A program made the translations under genes and the position numbers. From Glandiceps talaboti (lineage: Eukaryota; Hemichordata; Enteropneusta; Spengelidae), in contig NC_135568.1 of NCBI RefSeq assembly GCF_964340395.1, positions 17,324,276-17,388,275 on the forward strand: a stretch of 64,000 nucleotides of DNA. The letters are read 5' to 3'. Shown here piece after piece: positions 1 through 14,700 of the stretch. How positions within the stretch are numbered: position 1 is the stretch's first letter; the number at the start of each line of letters is the position of its first letter. Below the pieces are notes generated by a model. That model saw nothing but the letters and a program-made list of their open reading frames with translations. It did no database searches and was not told the DNA's origin.

Positions 1-639
1 CCGTGGAGGGAATGCTTGCCTGGTCGACCATACAGCCTCTGTATAGTATGTACAAATAACATAGACTACATATATGAGTGCATTTATTTTTCAGAAAATG
101 ATCACACTTGATGTATATCTGACGAGATATTTAAAAATAAACAGCACGAATGGCGCCGTAGCACAACTGAACATAATGAATCCACTTACCACCTTAACAA
201 GCTCGTTTTAGGTTGATCACAATTTACATTTACACTATCGATGTATGCACAACCTTGAACAGGTCATGTCTTTAATAATTCAGGAGAAGAATCAAAATCT
301 CATTTCTTTTCTTCTAATTTGCATATCAGTGCATATTATGTGCCTATTTGATGACGACATCACCTCTATTAAAAATTCGTCATCTAGACTCTTCTGTACA
401 TGTCCACAATAATGTTAAACTAATTCGAAGTATGATTTTTATTGTAAGGTGATCAAAATTTACATTTGTAGATGTTTTGCATGATGAACATTTCAACAAT
501 ATCAATGAAAATATTCCTATATTTTTGTAACTTAAATCTTTTGACCTATAAGTACAATCACTGCATACTCACTTTGTTTATTAAATGGCGTAAAGGTAGT
601 ACCACCAAGCAAATGCGAATTCTTTTACCTTTAGTCATT

Positions 640-640
<1 letters not shown>

Positions 641-686
<46 letters not shown>

Positions 687-690
687 GAAC

Positions 691-721
<31 letters not shown>

Positions 722-760
722 TGCACTTTGCCATGCCTATAGTACAATGGGTCATCCGTT
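641..760 (+). repeat. (AC)n, (TA)n, (GACA)n and end of a dispersed repeat
   Basis: (AC)n at 641-676, (TA)n to 685 and (GACA)n at 694-720 are followed by ctttgccatgcctatagtac. The same GACA plus 'cctatagcac' ending closes the repeat array at 55385-56100, so this is a truncated copy of that family. Confidence 0.8.
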
Positions 761-1019
761 CATTTGTGCCATGAAATAATGGAAATATTCCTCAATATGA
801 GGCCTTTATGGTCACCTCACATACGTACAATTGTATTTTAAAATACGTGCCTCTGAAATATGGTGTAGGAAATAGGTAACACGATCATTTTGAAAGTTTT
901 AAAATATTATCAAATTTCCTCAATGGTGGCATCAACCATAACAATAAAACCAATGATTGATGTGTTTTTCTTCATTATATATCTAACAATATACACGATT
1001 TTAAATTGTATCAATGGTG

Positions 1020-1121
<102 letters not shown>

Positions 1122-3020
1122 GAAATAATGAATGATTAAGCTCACGTTCCTTGTGCAATTGACAATATTTAGGGTGCTGTTAAAATGTTTTTGGGGAACA
1201 TAATTATGATTACAATTGTTGTCACATTTCTATTATGTTAATGATTTGGTAATATAGTCCATTAATCAAATATCAGAATTCCACACTGTCTATTTGTGAA
1301 TTGAAGAAATAATGATAGAAAACTGCCTGGGTGGTTGATTGTGTCAAAATGCGGTAAACTGTGCAATAAACTTAAAATGGCACAAGCTGAGTTTACACAC
1401 TTCTGTACTTAGAGGAAAATAATCACATAAAACCTGATTTCACTATTTCAGTATAATGATAATGTCGATAAATGACTTCGATGGAATTAGCAATCGCCTT
1501 TTGAGCGTTGTTAGCAAAATGTTGAGTGCACAAACCAGGTGGCAAAATAAGGGGGTTTCTCTTCATGTTAGGATACCTATAGTAAAATGTGTCATCAATT
1601 GTTAATGTATTATGTCTGAATGAGTTCAATCAATAGCATTACGGTTAAAAGATAGTAGAACTCTACATGTACCATTTAATATGCTAAAATTATCCTCTTC
1701 CTTCTCCCTACTTGAGACTTAATGAAGTATAGTACCGCTTTTTGTGTGCATTGGCCTGTGCAAACAAACAACTAATGATAAAGTATAAACTCAGCCCATG
1801 CTGGTTGAAGTTGCAACAGTGAGTGTAGGAGTTGTTACGGTAAACTGACAATAAATAAATGTTCGATTAACGAACTTTATGGTGAATCAATTCATCGAAC
1901 TGTAAATGTTGAGTGAAAAGAAATCGTGAAAGATCGTTAAAAACGTCACAAAGCGACATCAATTGAATTGAAAAAACAATATGTACTGGCCCCATGAAAA
2001 ATGCAATAAAACTTGCTTTGAATGCAGTCACTGCGATGTGATACAATATTCTTTTATATCCTACAACTACTATGGATAAAACATGGGGAAAAATCACTGG
2101 GAGCTCTATTTATAAGTAATATATCATGCAAAATACATCTTACATTTTGTTGAAAGAGAGTGAAATATTTAAAAGTGTTTCACACAAATATCGTTACAGC
2201 CATATATACATTATGTCCATGTCAAGTTAATAACGTCTTTTGTTTACAAAGAAGCCGTAAAAGGGATGAATTTATTTACACATTCAAATAAATATCAAAA
2301 TTTTAAAACTTTATATTATAAATATTCAATAATTTAGATTTGATAGTAAAATCGTCCCACATGATATAAACGAAAATTTACACCTATGCTATACAGCAAT
2401 AAATACTATTGTTAAAGCTTCCAAGTTTCAACAAGTCCTGAAAACAGTTTTTAAAGTTTTTCTTCTTCTCATTGGGAAGAAATGTTATGTTCCCCTAAAA
2501 GGAATAATAATTTCAATAATACAGAGTATCAAAGTAAGAAACGGTTGTCTGAGAATTTCATGTACATGTAAATGAAAATAATATAACTATTTTAATTCGA
2601 GATAAATATTACAGTGAAAACGTTACTGTAAACTAGCTTGAAGGATAAGTCTGGATCAACTTTATAAAACTATCAATACATGATGTGGATTCACATTAAT
2701 CCACTGTATGGTCTGTTGGGGTTCAGGAAGCATAGGAATGTTGTGCTGTTATAGGTCTGGGCATAGACCCTACGTTGGTGTAGGGTCTATGGTCTGGGCA
2801 AGGGATCTGTACAACTGTATATAGTCTTCTGTTGTTGAGAATAGTGACATCATACTAATGATAAAGACTGCTTCACAGATCAGAATAGGGTGGTGTGGGT
2901 TTTTTAGTTACACCACACTGACTACTGTAACATCGGATGTGATAGAGGCTTTCCCCCACAAAATCAAGTAATGTGTAATAATTATGCTTTGTCCATTAAT
3001 GCAATAATGGATGAAGTGAA

Positions 3021-3357
3021 TAAGTCATACCAAACCAGAAAGACTACAGTTTCAATAAGGTACATCTCACACGATACATACACTGATAGAATGCATGCAC
3101 ATGAAATGTTCCATTTAATTATCGCACTGTGAACGCAAATTAACCGTTTTGTGTTTGAATCTTTCTTATTTCATCCGACAGTGTTATTAATTTGTGTTCA
3201 CAGTGGGATAAAATGTATCATTTGTACACTTGCGCGCTATCAGTGCCTGTGTTTTGCTTTATGTAATTTGTAACCAAAAAAACGTTGTGTGAGAGGATAA
3301 CAACATAGCGGTGCCTAATTGAAACTCTATAGTCACTCTGGTTTCGTAGTATCTTAG
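3021..3357. mobile_element. Foldback element P1, copy 1
   Basis: The outer arms are inverted copies of each other (taagtcataccaaaccag... against ...ctggtttcgtagtatctta), and a second inverted pair lies inside (cactgtgaacgcaaattaa against ttaatttgtgttcacagtg). No coding capacity. The same sequence recurs at 6635-7006 and in part at 34283-34500 and 58566-58775. Confidence 0.75.
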
Positions 3358-3391
3358 CTTGTTCACAGTAAGTATTTCATTATAGTACCAT

Positions 3392-3889
3392 CTACAAATC
3401 CGTTCCACTGCAGTCAGAGTCATACTCCGTGCTGTCCATGTTAATCAACGTTTGCTCTTCCGGGTTAATATCTTCCATTTTGTCATCTAAGTTTGTACTT
3501 TTAACAGGTTTTAAGGGTGTGTTAAGTGCTTGTTTCTTCGTATTTCCTGCCATCTCATATGAGTCCCTCCGTTGCCAAGGATTTTTTGGCAGTGAAGTAG
3601 TTGGCGGTGTTGTTGTTGTTGCTAATGGATGACTAACAACAAACTGTCTAGGTTTAGGAAAATTAGCCCCGCCTATGTCATCGGACGAAGGGGAACGTAT
3701 TGGAAATGAGGTTTCTTGAAGTGCACTTGGTCTCTGTGAGATGTTTCCTGCGTTTCTTGGTGGGTTTGGCACGTTGTTTACTTCGTTAGCACTCGCTCCA
3801 ACTGGAGGAGATGTTGACAATTGAAGTAAACGTATTACTGATCTTAAGTCTTGGCTGAGACTTGCAACATCATTACTTAGATGTGAAAC
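3392..3889 (-). CDS. ELK last coding exon: coiled coil end and C-terminus
   Basis: Encodes [29 protein letters not shown] and a Pro/Ser-rich tail ending DCSGTDL and TAG at 3394-3392. The coiled coil matches the KCNH pattern EVSQLGKDMRNVIQLLE. The tail is shorter than in vertebrate KCNH8. Acceptor ctctgttacag, phase 0. Confidence 0.92.
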   Translation of the reverse strand, partial: VSHLSNDVASLSQDLRSVIRLLQLSTSPPVGASANEVNNVPNPPRNAGNISQRPSALQETSFPIRSPSSDDIGGANFPKPRQFVVSHPLATTTTPPTTSLPKNPWQRRDSYEMAGNTKKQALNTPLKPVKSTNLDDKMEDINPEEQTLINMDSTEYDSDCSGTDL

Positions 3890-5652
3890 CTGTAACAGAG
3901 AATTCAAAATGTTAAATCAAAAGAATTAACTTCTGGAATTTTGAAGTTCTTTTCGAAAGTGTTTTGAAATTGTAAGACATTTAAGAGTTTATAACCATGT
4001 AGTGATCATGAGTGGACGGCCGATCATCATTGTTAAAGAGAGGCCAGAGGATTGGCTATTTAGTTTGGATTATTAATTCATAAAGCAATTTCATCATGGC
4101 TTCCTACTTGAAAAATCAATGTGAATATGCCAAGACCTTGTTTGTAACTCAATAACTTACAAAAGATTAATAAATATGTAAAATGTGTGTTATTGTACGT
4201 AATTTTTTTAGATACCAAAATACAAACACAAAGACAGACCTGGTCTATGCTGTTTCACATTGATTTTAGTTTTGTTAATTAACAAATCAAAAATAAATAT
4301 CCAATCCTCATCAATATGGCTACTTTAAAGACAAGGAACCCTATTGTGATTATTAGAATATATTATAATTAATCTGCTACCCCAGTGAATATATAATGAA
4401 ATGTTCCAGGCTTTTCGGAACACTGTACTAGCTGCCATTGAGATTTTTGTTCATCAAATAACTAAAGATTTATTCACTAAACATTGGTCAACTACATATG
4501 AAATGATATTGTACATTGTATCTGTCAGTTAGTGGTCAATATTATCTGTATGTAGTATAAGCAAGTTGAAACCTGCAGCAAAACCTTGGTTTTGAATCTG
4601 TCACCATATTAAAACTGTACTAGTTTGAACTGGGGTATCATTTATTTTTCGATCAGAAAAATCACACTATATTTACTGTAAATTGTTAAAATACAAATAA
4701 TTTAACATTGTAATGTTCATCAGTGGTCGATATATTTTTTATTTATCGTGTATATAACTACAAAATATACATTTACCAATAACTAATTCAATACTGGTCA
4801 TGCGTACGATATTACGAGCAAGTTATTGTACCTAACAAAACATGTTCAAAAACTGTTGCAGTTGCATCTTTCCACTAAAACTATAGATACCAAAATACAA
4901 CTAACAAGTGTATCTAAGACAAAATGCTTATACGTGAAGTACTACATGTATGATGGGATGTGAGGCTGCATCTTGTATCAAGATTGCACACAAGTGCGAT
5001 AACTATGTTCCAAAAAACACTGATTGCTCATTATAAGAGGTCAATAAATGAACATATAGGAATATACCATACCACAGAAAACCAATGAGAACAGTATCAC
5101 AACAGCAAGAGTTTGCATCTCTGTGAAATATTCCAAAACTATTTTAATTGTCATAACACTCTGCAGCCTAAGTGTATTTAAGACATATAGATGAATAATC
5201 TAATCATTCTTTTCAAGTCGTTCAATAAAATATTTAATATGGCATATATCTGGAGAGTAAGTCGATGTAAAACATAACCAGTTTCTAAACGTAAGGTGAT
5301 TCATACAATATATACAATATATACTATTTAAATTGGTGTATCTTCACTTACCTGTTTCTCTAGTAGTTCACACTATCACAATTAATGTCATTTCACTTAC
5401 CCGTTTGTCTAGTAGTTCATATTATCTCAATTTATGTTATTTCACATACCTGTTTGTCTAATCGTTCAACACTAGTTCTAGTATACTCTACTTCTTGTTT
5501 TAAATCAGATGCTCCTATCGATTCTGAGGAGTCAGACCTAGCTCCTGGAAGGGAATGTGCATGTCTTTCTGTTAACATTTAGTTGCTAATAATAAGCACA
5601 GTGATTGTCAATGGTCATAATGTGATGTGCTATTTTAAAATATGTGCAAACG

Positions 5653-5705
<53 letters not shown>

Positions 5706-8700
5706 ATTATGTATATGCACACACATTCACATCTACATATCCATTACGTTATTGCAGACACAGTGCCTGTGTTATTGTAACTGTAGGGTAAAAAAGACGT
5801 ATATCGTAAAACAATTCTTTAACTATATATATATGAAGACGAGTCTGATATTACATTATGGATTTACACTACGGACCGTTTCACCAGAAGGATCGTTCTG
5901 ATGAAACGGTCCGTAGTGTAAATCCATAATGTAATATCAGACTAGTCTTCTTTCATTTTTATGTATGATAGCTCTCCAAGGTGATCGAGCACTCTACTTG
6001 GCGAAAGTAAAATGAAACTCTATGTATGTATGTATGTATGTATGTATGTATGTATGTATGTATGTATGTATGTATATGTGTGTGTGTGTACACAATAAAT
6101 ATCTTGATAATAAAGTGGATCAGAATTAAATAAGGTATGTTTCCTTATATGCATAACAGGCTATTGGGATACCAAAATGTATGATCTGTATATTGCATAA
6201 ACTATGTTTCTTTAAATGAAAAATTATAGCACAAAACCTCAATAGACATTATTGAGTTTTATTATAAAGTACACCTGAAACATCTTCTCACTTTGTCAAT
6301 TTCTAAACAAAGTAAATGTTCACTCAGTATTTTAAATAGTTTCGCTTTCATTCATGCTTGGAGGAGTTTCGTTCAATGTCCTTACCTTGACCGAGTTGAG
6401 GTGAGGTATGACTCGTTCTCATGTTGCTGTCTTGATAATTATTGAGTAACCTAGCTCTACGGCTTAATACTGGGCTACGATTTCGACTGTACAATTGTTT
6501 AGGAGATGGAAAATCGAATGATATATTCTTGTAGTGGTTATTGTCATCTTCAACACCATCAACGAATCTGAAAATACAAATACGTGGACTTCAATTTAAA
6601 TACTACTTAAATTGCATGTAGTTAATTAAACATAGTAGGTTACTGCCACACCACAAAGACTATAGCGTTTCAATTGGGTGGTGTGGTATTGTTTCGACGC
6701 GCACGTTTTTGTTTTGATTTGCACAAACAACATACAGGCACTGGTAGCGCACATGCACATGAACGGTTACATTTAATCTCACTGTGAACACAAATTGACA
6801 ATTTTGGGTTTGAATCTTCCTTATTTCATCCGACAATGATGTTGATTTGTGCTCACAGAGAGACAAAAGGTATGATTGTGTTCGCTTGCACACTAGCAGT
6901 GCCTGTATTTTGTTTTATATCTAAAACATTGTGCGATAAGTTAACAACATTGTACAGCTTAATTGATTCTCTATAGACACTCTGTTTGGTAGTAAGTCCA
7001 ACCTACTGTCAGATTAATCACATGATGTGTCTTGATCGTTCTAGAACATTGATTTATATTTGTAGACGTTCTCGTTTATAAGTGATTACGTTTAAACTGA
7101 CATTGGACTGTCCATATATCTACCAAAGTATGTGATTTCAAAAAAGTTAAGCCACAGCATGTGATGGCGCCCTCTTTTGATATACTTTGTTACGGCGCCA
7201 GCGTGGATTAGTCATTCACATTCTGGATAAACATGCCAAAGTAATCAAATACTCAATTAGTACAAACGATACTTGATATTGTGCATGTGGATTGATACAC
7301 AGTAGCTTCATGAATAATCCTATGTCAACCAATCAATCAACGAACAAACTAACCAACCATCGATTCACTCATCCATATATCAACCAAAACCACCAGACCG
7401 ATGAATGAATTGCAAACAGGCAATCAATCAATCAACAAGTGGAATCTATAAACAAGATATTGACACTGACGAAGAAGACATTTAAAAAACAACAATACGA
7501 AAAATAGACACTGCCAATGTCAATTTAACATCTTAGATTACGAAAACAATGTGGAACTAAACCTGAAAACTATGCTATGCGTGTAAGCAATGACCACTCT
7601 CTGTCACAACTACATAAACGATTACAGCTATTTTTTGTTCAACACTAGTACTAGAAATGCACGAAAGCCAATACTAGAAATGTATTCAACACCATTACTT
7701 ATACTCATACACGAAAACTAGTACTAGAAATGTCTTCTTATATTTCCGGACATTCCCCTGTTGCCATGTATGCTAATCTTATCGCTATGTAGCTTGAATA
7801 CGTCTAGTATTTTCGCCTTCAATAGATGTACTATTTCCCCTACAAATATAATCAAGAACTGCAAACGATTTGTCAGAAAAAAGCTCATTTACTCCAAAAG
7901 TAAGAATATATAATTAGAAGAATTCAGCATATTTCGTAAAGTTTGAATATTACAAATCAGAACACAACAAAATTACTGTAATCTGTAACTTCAGGAATTT
8001 AAATGAAACTTCGGCAACTCTCATCACGGCAATCTTTAAAGTAATGCTGAAAATGCGGTAAAACAAAATGTATTTTTATATCTGACATTTGGTATGGATA
8101 ATACAAAAAGCATAGAGTAACCATATCTACCTAGGACTAAGGTCCCCTCCGCCGGCTGACGACGGCGTGAAAGGACTTTTAGGAATTTCCAATCTTGCGA
8201 CTGGGTGTCGTTTTTTCTTTGCATCTGGTGACTTCACACAATCTTTTGCATTGTCTTCATCATCTTCAGCGTCAGTTTCGTCATCTTCATCGTATTCTTC
8301 ATCTTCAGATATTGAAGGTAAATGTACTGGTAGGCTATTATTTTCTGCTTCAGTCTGAAGGAAAGAAGATTTAGAATACCTTTGAGATGTTATGTACATG
8401 TAATAATCATTGTCATAGCAACCAATAATCGGATAAAATTCACTTAGTCTATTAGTGTAATTAGTTTATACAAAATGCGACAGACATCCATTTCTGCACT
8501 TGCTTTTGTCGTAAACATCGGAAAATCACAAAAATGTATATAGATGTTGATATCAATCCAGCTCATTCTCACTGCATGTAAATCATTGTTTCTAGATTTG
8601 CAAAGCCCAAATGGTGTTTAGTGAAGTTGTTCGATACTTTGTTACTGCCTATAAGGTTACAAATATCACCTAAATATTGAAGAAAAAAAAAAGTTAAAGA

Positions 8701-11700
8701 AAGACAAAAGAACTGTAGGAGAAAAAACCCTCTAATCATAACGATAGGCGCAGCATTACTTTATGATTTATCAGTGCTCTTGCAAATCTTATAGCTTTTA
8801 ATTGCGTCAGCCATGAGCTTATGAGTTGGGTAAGTACTGGTAAGTGTGGCGCGGAAGGTGCGTCTAGGAAGATAGTGTTAGTGGTGTAAGATTTTATTAC
8901 ATCTGGACATATATAATAAATCTCTCGTTGTTTATAAACAAATGAATTGATATGAAGAAGGGAAGGGTCAGAATCCCTAAAACCACTATATAGGAAAACT
9001 ACTTACTCTGGGAGGTCGCCTTTGGGGCTTAAGTAATTGCTATGCCAAAAATATGAATTTAGATAGACGTCACATTTCACGAAAGGTTGGATCAAGAAAC
9101 GAATTATTTTTTTTTACCAATTTTAAAAATTGATTAATATAAAACGCATTCCTTAAATATGAAAACTAGTTTAGCATGCAGTTAGTGACAAAACAACAAC
9201 TTTGATGAGAATTGAAATACCACTGGTAATTAAAAATAAGGGAGTTATTTTTAGAAATACAAAATATATATTTCAAAAAGTAGAAAAAATACTATGCAGT
9301 CCCTGAAAAGGATGAAATGAGGTGAAGCAAACAACAGACAACAGTTTGTCAACTGCGATGGGTTTAACTTTTTTGATGACATGACACGATGTTGAAACTC
9401 ATGCAACATGTGTACAACATCAATTCCAATCATACATGCATGGTAGCACCCGTTGTGAATGGATGGTATCAACAACTTTAAGTATTCAAAAGTGAATCTT
9501 ATCAAGTCACTGCAAAACAATTTCAAAAAAAAAAGATAGATAAAAATATCCACAAGAATTTTGCTGAAGTCGCTTCGGTACTTACTCTTTTGCGATAATG
9601 TCTCTGTGTGAAGTTTAGGGGAGTAAAGAGCACAATAATTTGTCAAGAATTGTTCAAGAAGAGTGGAAGAAAACACAGTGCAGGTACTTATGGTTGCAAA
9701 AAGCAAAAACAAAAACAGTACCAATATTTGAAGGGAAAGACCAAACTCTGCCGAGTATAAGAGAAGGTGAAAGCAAGAAGTGCAGAATGGGGATGTAAGG
9801 CGTTGTTAACACGGGTATTAATTCATTATACCACGGTTATTTTACTGCCATTGTTAAATATACTTACGCTAGGTTTTTCATCATTATCCTCCTCATCCCT
9901 CTGTTAGAAGCGGGTACACACGAATATAGGGATAGAAATCAGAGAGTAAGCATTGAATTTAATGGACTAGCAAAGGCACACGTACAGCTCTGCCTGCTAG
10001 CTGTACGGTTACAGGACGGGGTTTATTTTGCATACGTACACAGCTGTAAATGCCAGCATTATTTTTGTTAGTTCATTGGCATATTTAATATTCAGACACC
10101 ATGCATATATTGTCCACTTGATTTGATCGGCGGAGGAAAGACATTCAACAAACACACAGGTTTCAATTCAAGTAACACATTCAGTAATATGAAGAAATGA
10201 GGTTATGGTAATACGAAAAAAGTACTCGACATAGACCAAATACTGTCAGCTAGTAGTACTTTTTATTTCTAGTAAGAATATGTGTCTGGCAGCAATGAAC
10301 GTTTCTTTAGCTTTCAAAAATATGAACTATTGGCCATGAACTCACATCTACTTCCGAACCCTCCTGTAAATTATACGTCAGGTCATGTAGAATTTCCTGG
10401 GTAAATTTGGATGCATATTCGGGATAATTGCCCAACACTTCCAACAGGCCGGACCTACGATATAACGAAAAGTACTCAAGTAAATGCATACAGCACAACA
10501 AACTGAACTTTTAACTTCCATACATCAAACCCTTTGAAATGTCAACATAATGTTGTGACTTTGGATCACACAGTCACAAGTATATGCAATACGTTTGAAT
10601 ATTTATTAACGTGAAATACACCTCGGAAATACACAGTTTAATGTTTTTTTCTGTTTCAAATCATGGAATAAAATGTTTTGAAGATGTCAATATGATAACC
10701 AAATTTATCCATTCGATTTTCTGTAAAGCTAAACATGACCCAAATTACATCTTTTTAGATATTTCAAATATACCAAGAACAAACTTTCACAAGTCATTGA
10801 GAATGACATAGTGTCCACTATGATTGGGTTTTAAGTAACTGTCAGTTTATGTTGTCATTTTCAAACCTGGTTAATGTTGTTTGGCCTCATATGGTTGTTT
10901 TTGATATCACTACTCTGATCATGCAACAACACTTGTGAACATAAATCAAACAGACTTAGATATGGTGTGTCTGCTCGTTGGACATGGAACATGCCTACTC
11001 TTCAAGATGACGTCATGGAATAAACTATTCAACAATAAAGGACGGGTCGGGTATGGGGGGGGGGACCTGTTCAAGCATGTCTGAGTTATGGCTTTGGACA
11101 TGGAAAATTCGCAAACAAAATGGCTACCAGGCAACCATATCGGATCGTATCACAACAACAATATGCACATGTATCTCATAGAACACTGTCCTAATACCAA
11201 CTTTGAATGAGATCTGTTCAAGCATGTCTGAGTTATGGCTTTGGACAGGGAAAATTCGCAAACAAAATGGCTGCTAGGCAGCCATATTGGATCGTATCAT
11301 CAAATTGACGTGCATATGTATGCCATAGTATGTTGCCCCTGTACCAAGTTATAAAAAATAGGTCCAGGCATCTCCATGAAACGGCTCCAGACGGACGGAC
11401 ACAACCCAACCCATAAGTCCCCGTCTCGGACTTCGTCCGGTGGGGACTAACAAGGTGATATTTTGGAGAGGTTTCACAGCTGCACTAGCAATCAACTAAA
11501 ACGTTTTTCTATTTGTTTATTAGGTTCATTAATTTACTCATAATATCGTACACCGTGAACAATATTGTATCACATGTGGCTAAGGGTATTTTTTTGTAGC
11601 TGTATACATGATAAATCAAATAAAATTGACTTTTGGGTCTGCACCCAAAACGATTTCACAGTTTCTGTTCAGCGTACAGACAATATCAACCACTCACTGA

Positions 11701-14700
11701 GTAATATGTTCATTGTCTACTTGATGGTATTTTAACAATTTTCAGTGAATTTCTTGTGGGTATTTGATCGAAAATTAATACTCCAGTTACAACTGGTACA
11801 GTTTATGGTTACAGATTTAAACTTGTAACTACTACATACAGATAATATTGGGTTTAGTAGCTTTCCATTTTTTAAGTTATTGATTAATTTACGTTTTGGT
11901 TATTTGATAAAGAACCTACTTGCCGCTACTACAGGTTTAAGAGCTTTGATTTTTCAGTAAAATTCATCCCCGAGGCACAGTCTTCCTTAATAGGGTCATA
12001 CGTTTGTCACTTAATAGAAAGCTACATATGTAAGAAAGTCATCAAAATAATATCACCGTATTATGATGTACCATAAATCATTTCAACTATTGCAGTGCGA
12101 GTTGTTGCGATGGTATATTTATTGTAATATTTTCACAGTCGTTCACCGTTTGTTGCTAGACTGTTTGACTATCTTCTATTTGAAAACATTCACATAATTA
12201 CGCTTTTCTACTCCCGCACACTTCCCTGACATGCGTACTACAACCCTCTCCTCTCGCATCCTTCATGTCTATGACCTTCAGCATATACGCATGAATATAT
12301 ATACTTGAAAGACATCTTGATTGGGCAGCTGGATCGTTATGTTGTTGAACGGTAATTACCCTCCTTCGTTCGATAACGATGTGTTTACGAGCGAAGCATG
12401 ATTTGTTTGTAAGCTTAGGCGTTACCACCTTTGGCCGCCATCATAGGTCAAGAATCGTAACTAATCAAGGACAGCCTGAAGATGTTACAATGGCTATCTC
12501 GATATTAAGCTCACAATCCTCGCCTATATAATACAAGCAAACGAACGAACGAACGTACATAAGTAGTTGCCTTAATTGTCTACATCTTAACCGCTTCACA
12601 CACGAGTCTACTAATCATGGCACAATATACTATGTTTAAAAGGACTACCGCGCTTGCATTTCTATTTGAACAATTTGCTTACTGCTCAGTGTATTACCTG
12701 TTGGGCAACAACTCACAAACGACTGAAGGCCCGAAGAAGCGTAGCTGTAATACACATACAATGTACATGTATGGCGTATACCGTAATCTAGAAAGTTTGC
12801 ATTTGATAATTGGGGACAACACATGAATATATAATACCTGCTGTAAGTCATGCACATATTATGCATCTTCATTAAATTCAGTGTAATATGTTTATTGGCG
12901 AGATATATTACATATTAACACCAATTTTAACATCAAAGCGTGTGCAAAAAATTGGGGAAATTTCCTTACTGTGGCCTTATCTTTATAAGCTATTGCTTGT
13001 TATCCATTATGTAAATATATGAATAACACTGACATAATAATCAAACTTGTAGCTAGGTAGCATACATTGTGACCAACCTTTTTTGCAATATTCATTTTTT
13101 GCCACAGTAGTCTTACCTGCTAAGTGATTGAAGGTCACAGTATGTTAGTGCATGTACGTCACCATTCGACTGCACAACCTGATCCATTTCCGCAGAAAGG
13201 TCACAGCCAAAAAGATCACCCTTACCTGCAATGGAAAACGATTTCTTTGTTAAAAGGCAACTTAAATGAAGACGAACAGAATATAACAGAATGATAAACA
13301 TATTTGTTATATTTGACACCTTGCAATTTTTATGACAGGATAGAACTAAGATATCTAAAGTTATGACTTGTGAATTCTCTTTTAATTTGTGTTCATGTCA
13401 ACTTTCTCGAAGAAGGTAGGAACCAATAGTATGATGATGACGTAACATACATGCCATTCCATTATGATTTTAAAGCTGCACTACACGTAGTTGCTGCAAC
13501 TGAAACATTTTTTGAAAATATTTGTTATATTATAAATATACTTACTCGTAATATCATACACCCTGAATAGTATTGAATAACCTGTGTCTAAACGTATTTG
13601 TGTAGCTTTACACATGGTATGGTAGAGTAAATCCAATCAAATGGTTTTGTGCACCCTAAACCTAGATTCCAAATTCTAACAAGAACATGATTCAGTCGGT
13701 ACTACTTATGGATGATATCAAACTCTACTGAACATGTAAAATGTATAGTTATTGGTGGTTTAACAATTTCCATTGAATACAAAATTGGTTGTCAGATGGA
13801 AAAAAGTATTACTCCAGATACAGCTGATGCAGTGTTTGCTTACCAAGTATGGCCACAACCATGCCATCTCTCCGGACCTCCATAGACCCGTTAAGAAGAA
13901 ACCAAAGTCCATTTAATGGGTCGCCTTTATGAATCAGGTACTCCCCGGGAGCGCAGAAACTTGTTTTGATATGGAGCGAAAGTGAGCGCAAGCAACCAGC
14001 GCTTGCCAGTTCAAATATTGTTAACGATAAAATCTCTTTATGAAGGTGCATGCAGATATCCGCCCGTAGTTCTTCAGGGAAATCTTTCAGCATCTTTTGT
14101 AATTGAGGAAAAACGAAAAGAAATGTATATTTGAAGTAAATGCTAAGAGGAGTTAAAACACGCACACATATACTATACATTTGGAGTAAGTGTTAAGTGA
14201 AGTTTAAACACACACATATTACAAATGGGCGCGCAGAGACACACCCACATACGTCTACAAATACCCCACGGGCATAACTATATATGCTATTATTGCGCTA
14301 CTAGGCTATATTTGTCACTTGTTCTCTCCTTTCCTGAGACGATCACAATTTGCATTTTAACAAATATTGCCAATATCCAATACTCAAATAATTGAAAAGT
14401 TAGTTTGTTAGTTAGTTTGCATAATTTGCATTTGCTGGCGTTTGTTATTAAATCATGATAGTAATGCTTATTAAAAATAAATAAGAAAATGTCAATATGT
14501 TAATATGAAAATGATGTCGAGATGAGGGGTCTTTATAGCTACATTGCCATGACAGCAAATATTGTCGCTATAGGTAATACTGGACATGGTGTTGGTGACT
14601 ATATATCGTGAGGGTCCACTTTAATAAGTTACGTTCCATGTAAGGTTGAAAACATATTGCTTTGAAGTGAAGAGTATCTTACATAATTACCATAAAACAT

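Noticed and set aside
2762-2791. 12-bp perfect hairpin catagaccctac/gtagggtctatg
   Set aside because: Too short and isolated to assign a role.
5895-5915. Hammerhead ribozyme-like CTGATGA...GAAAC
   Set aside because: CTGATGA runs straight into AAC without a stem II, so the core cannot form.
9251-9724. 157-codon minus-strand frame in an ELK intron
   Set aside because: Ends in low-complexity hydrophobic sequence, no match to KCNH tails, and the flanking exons already join in phase without it.
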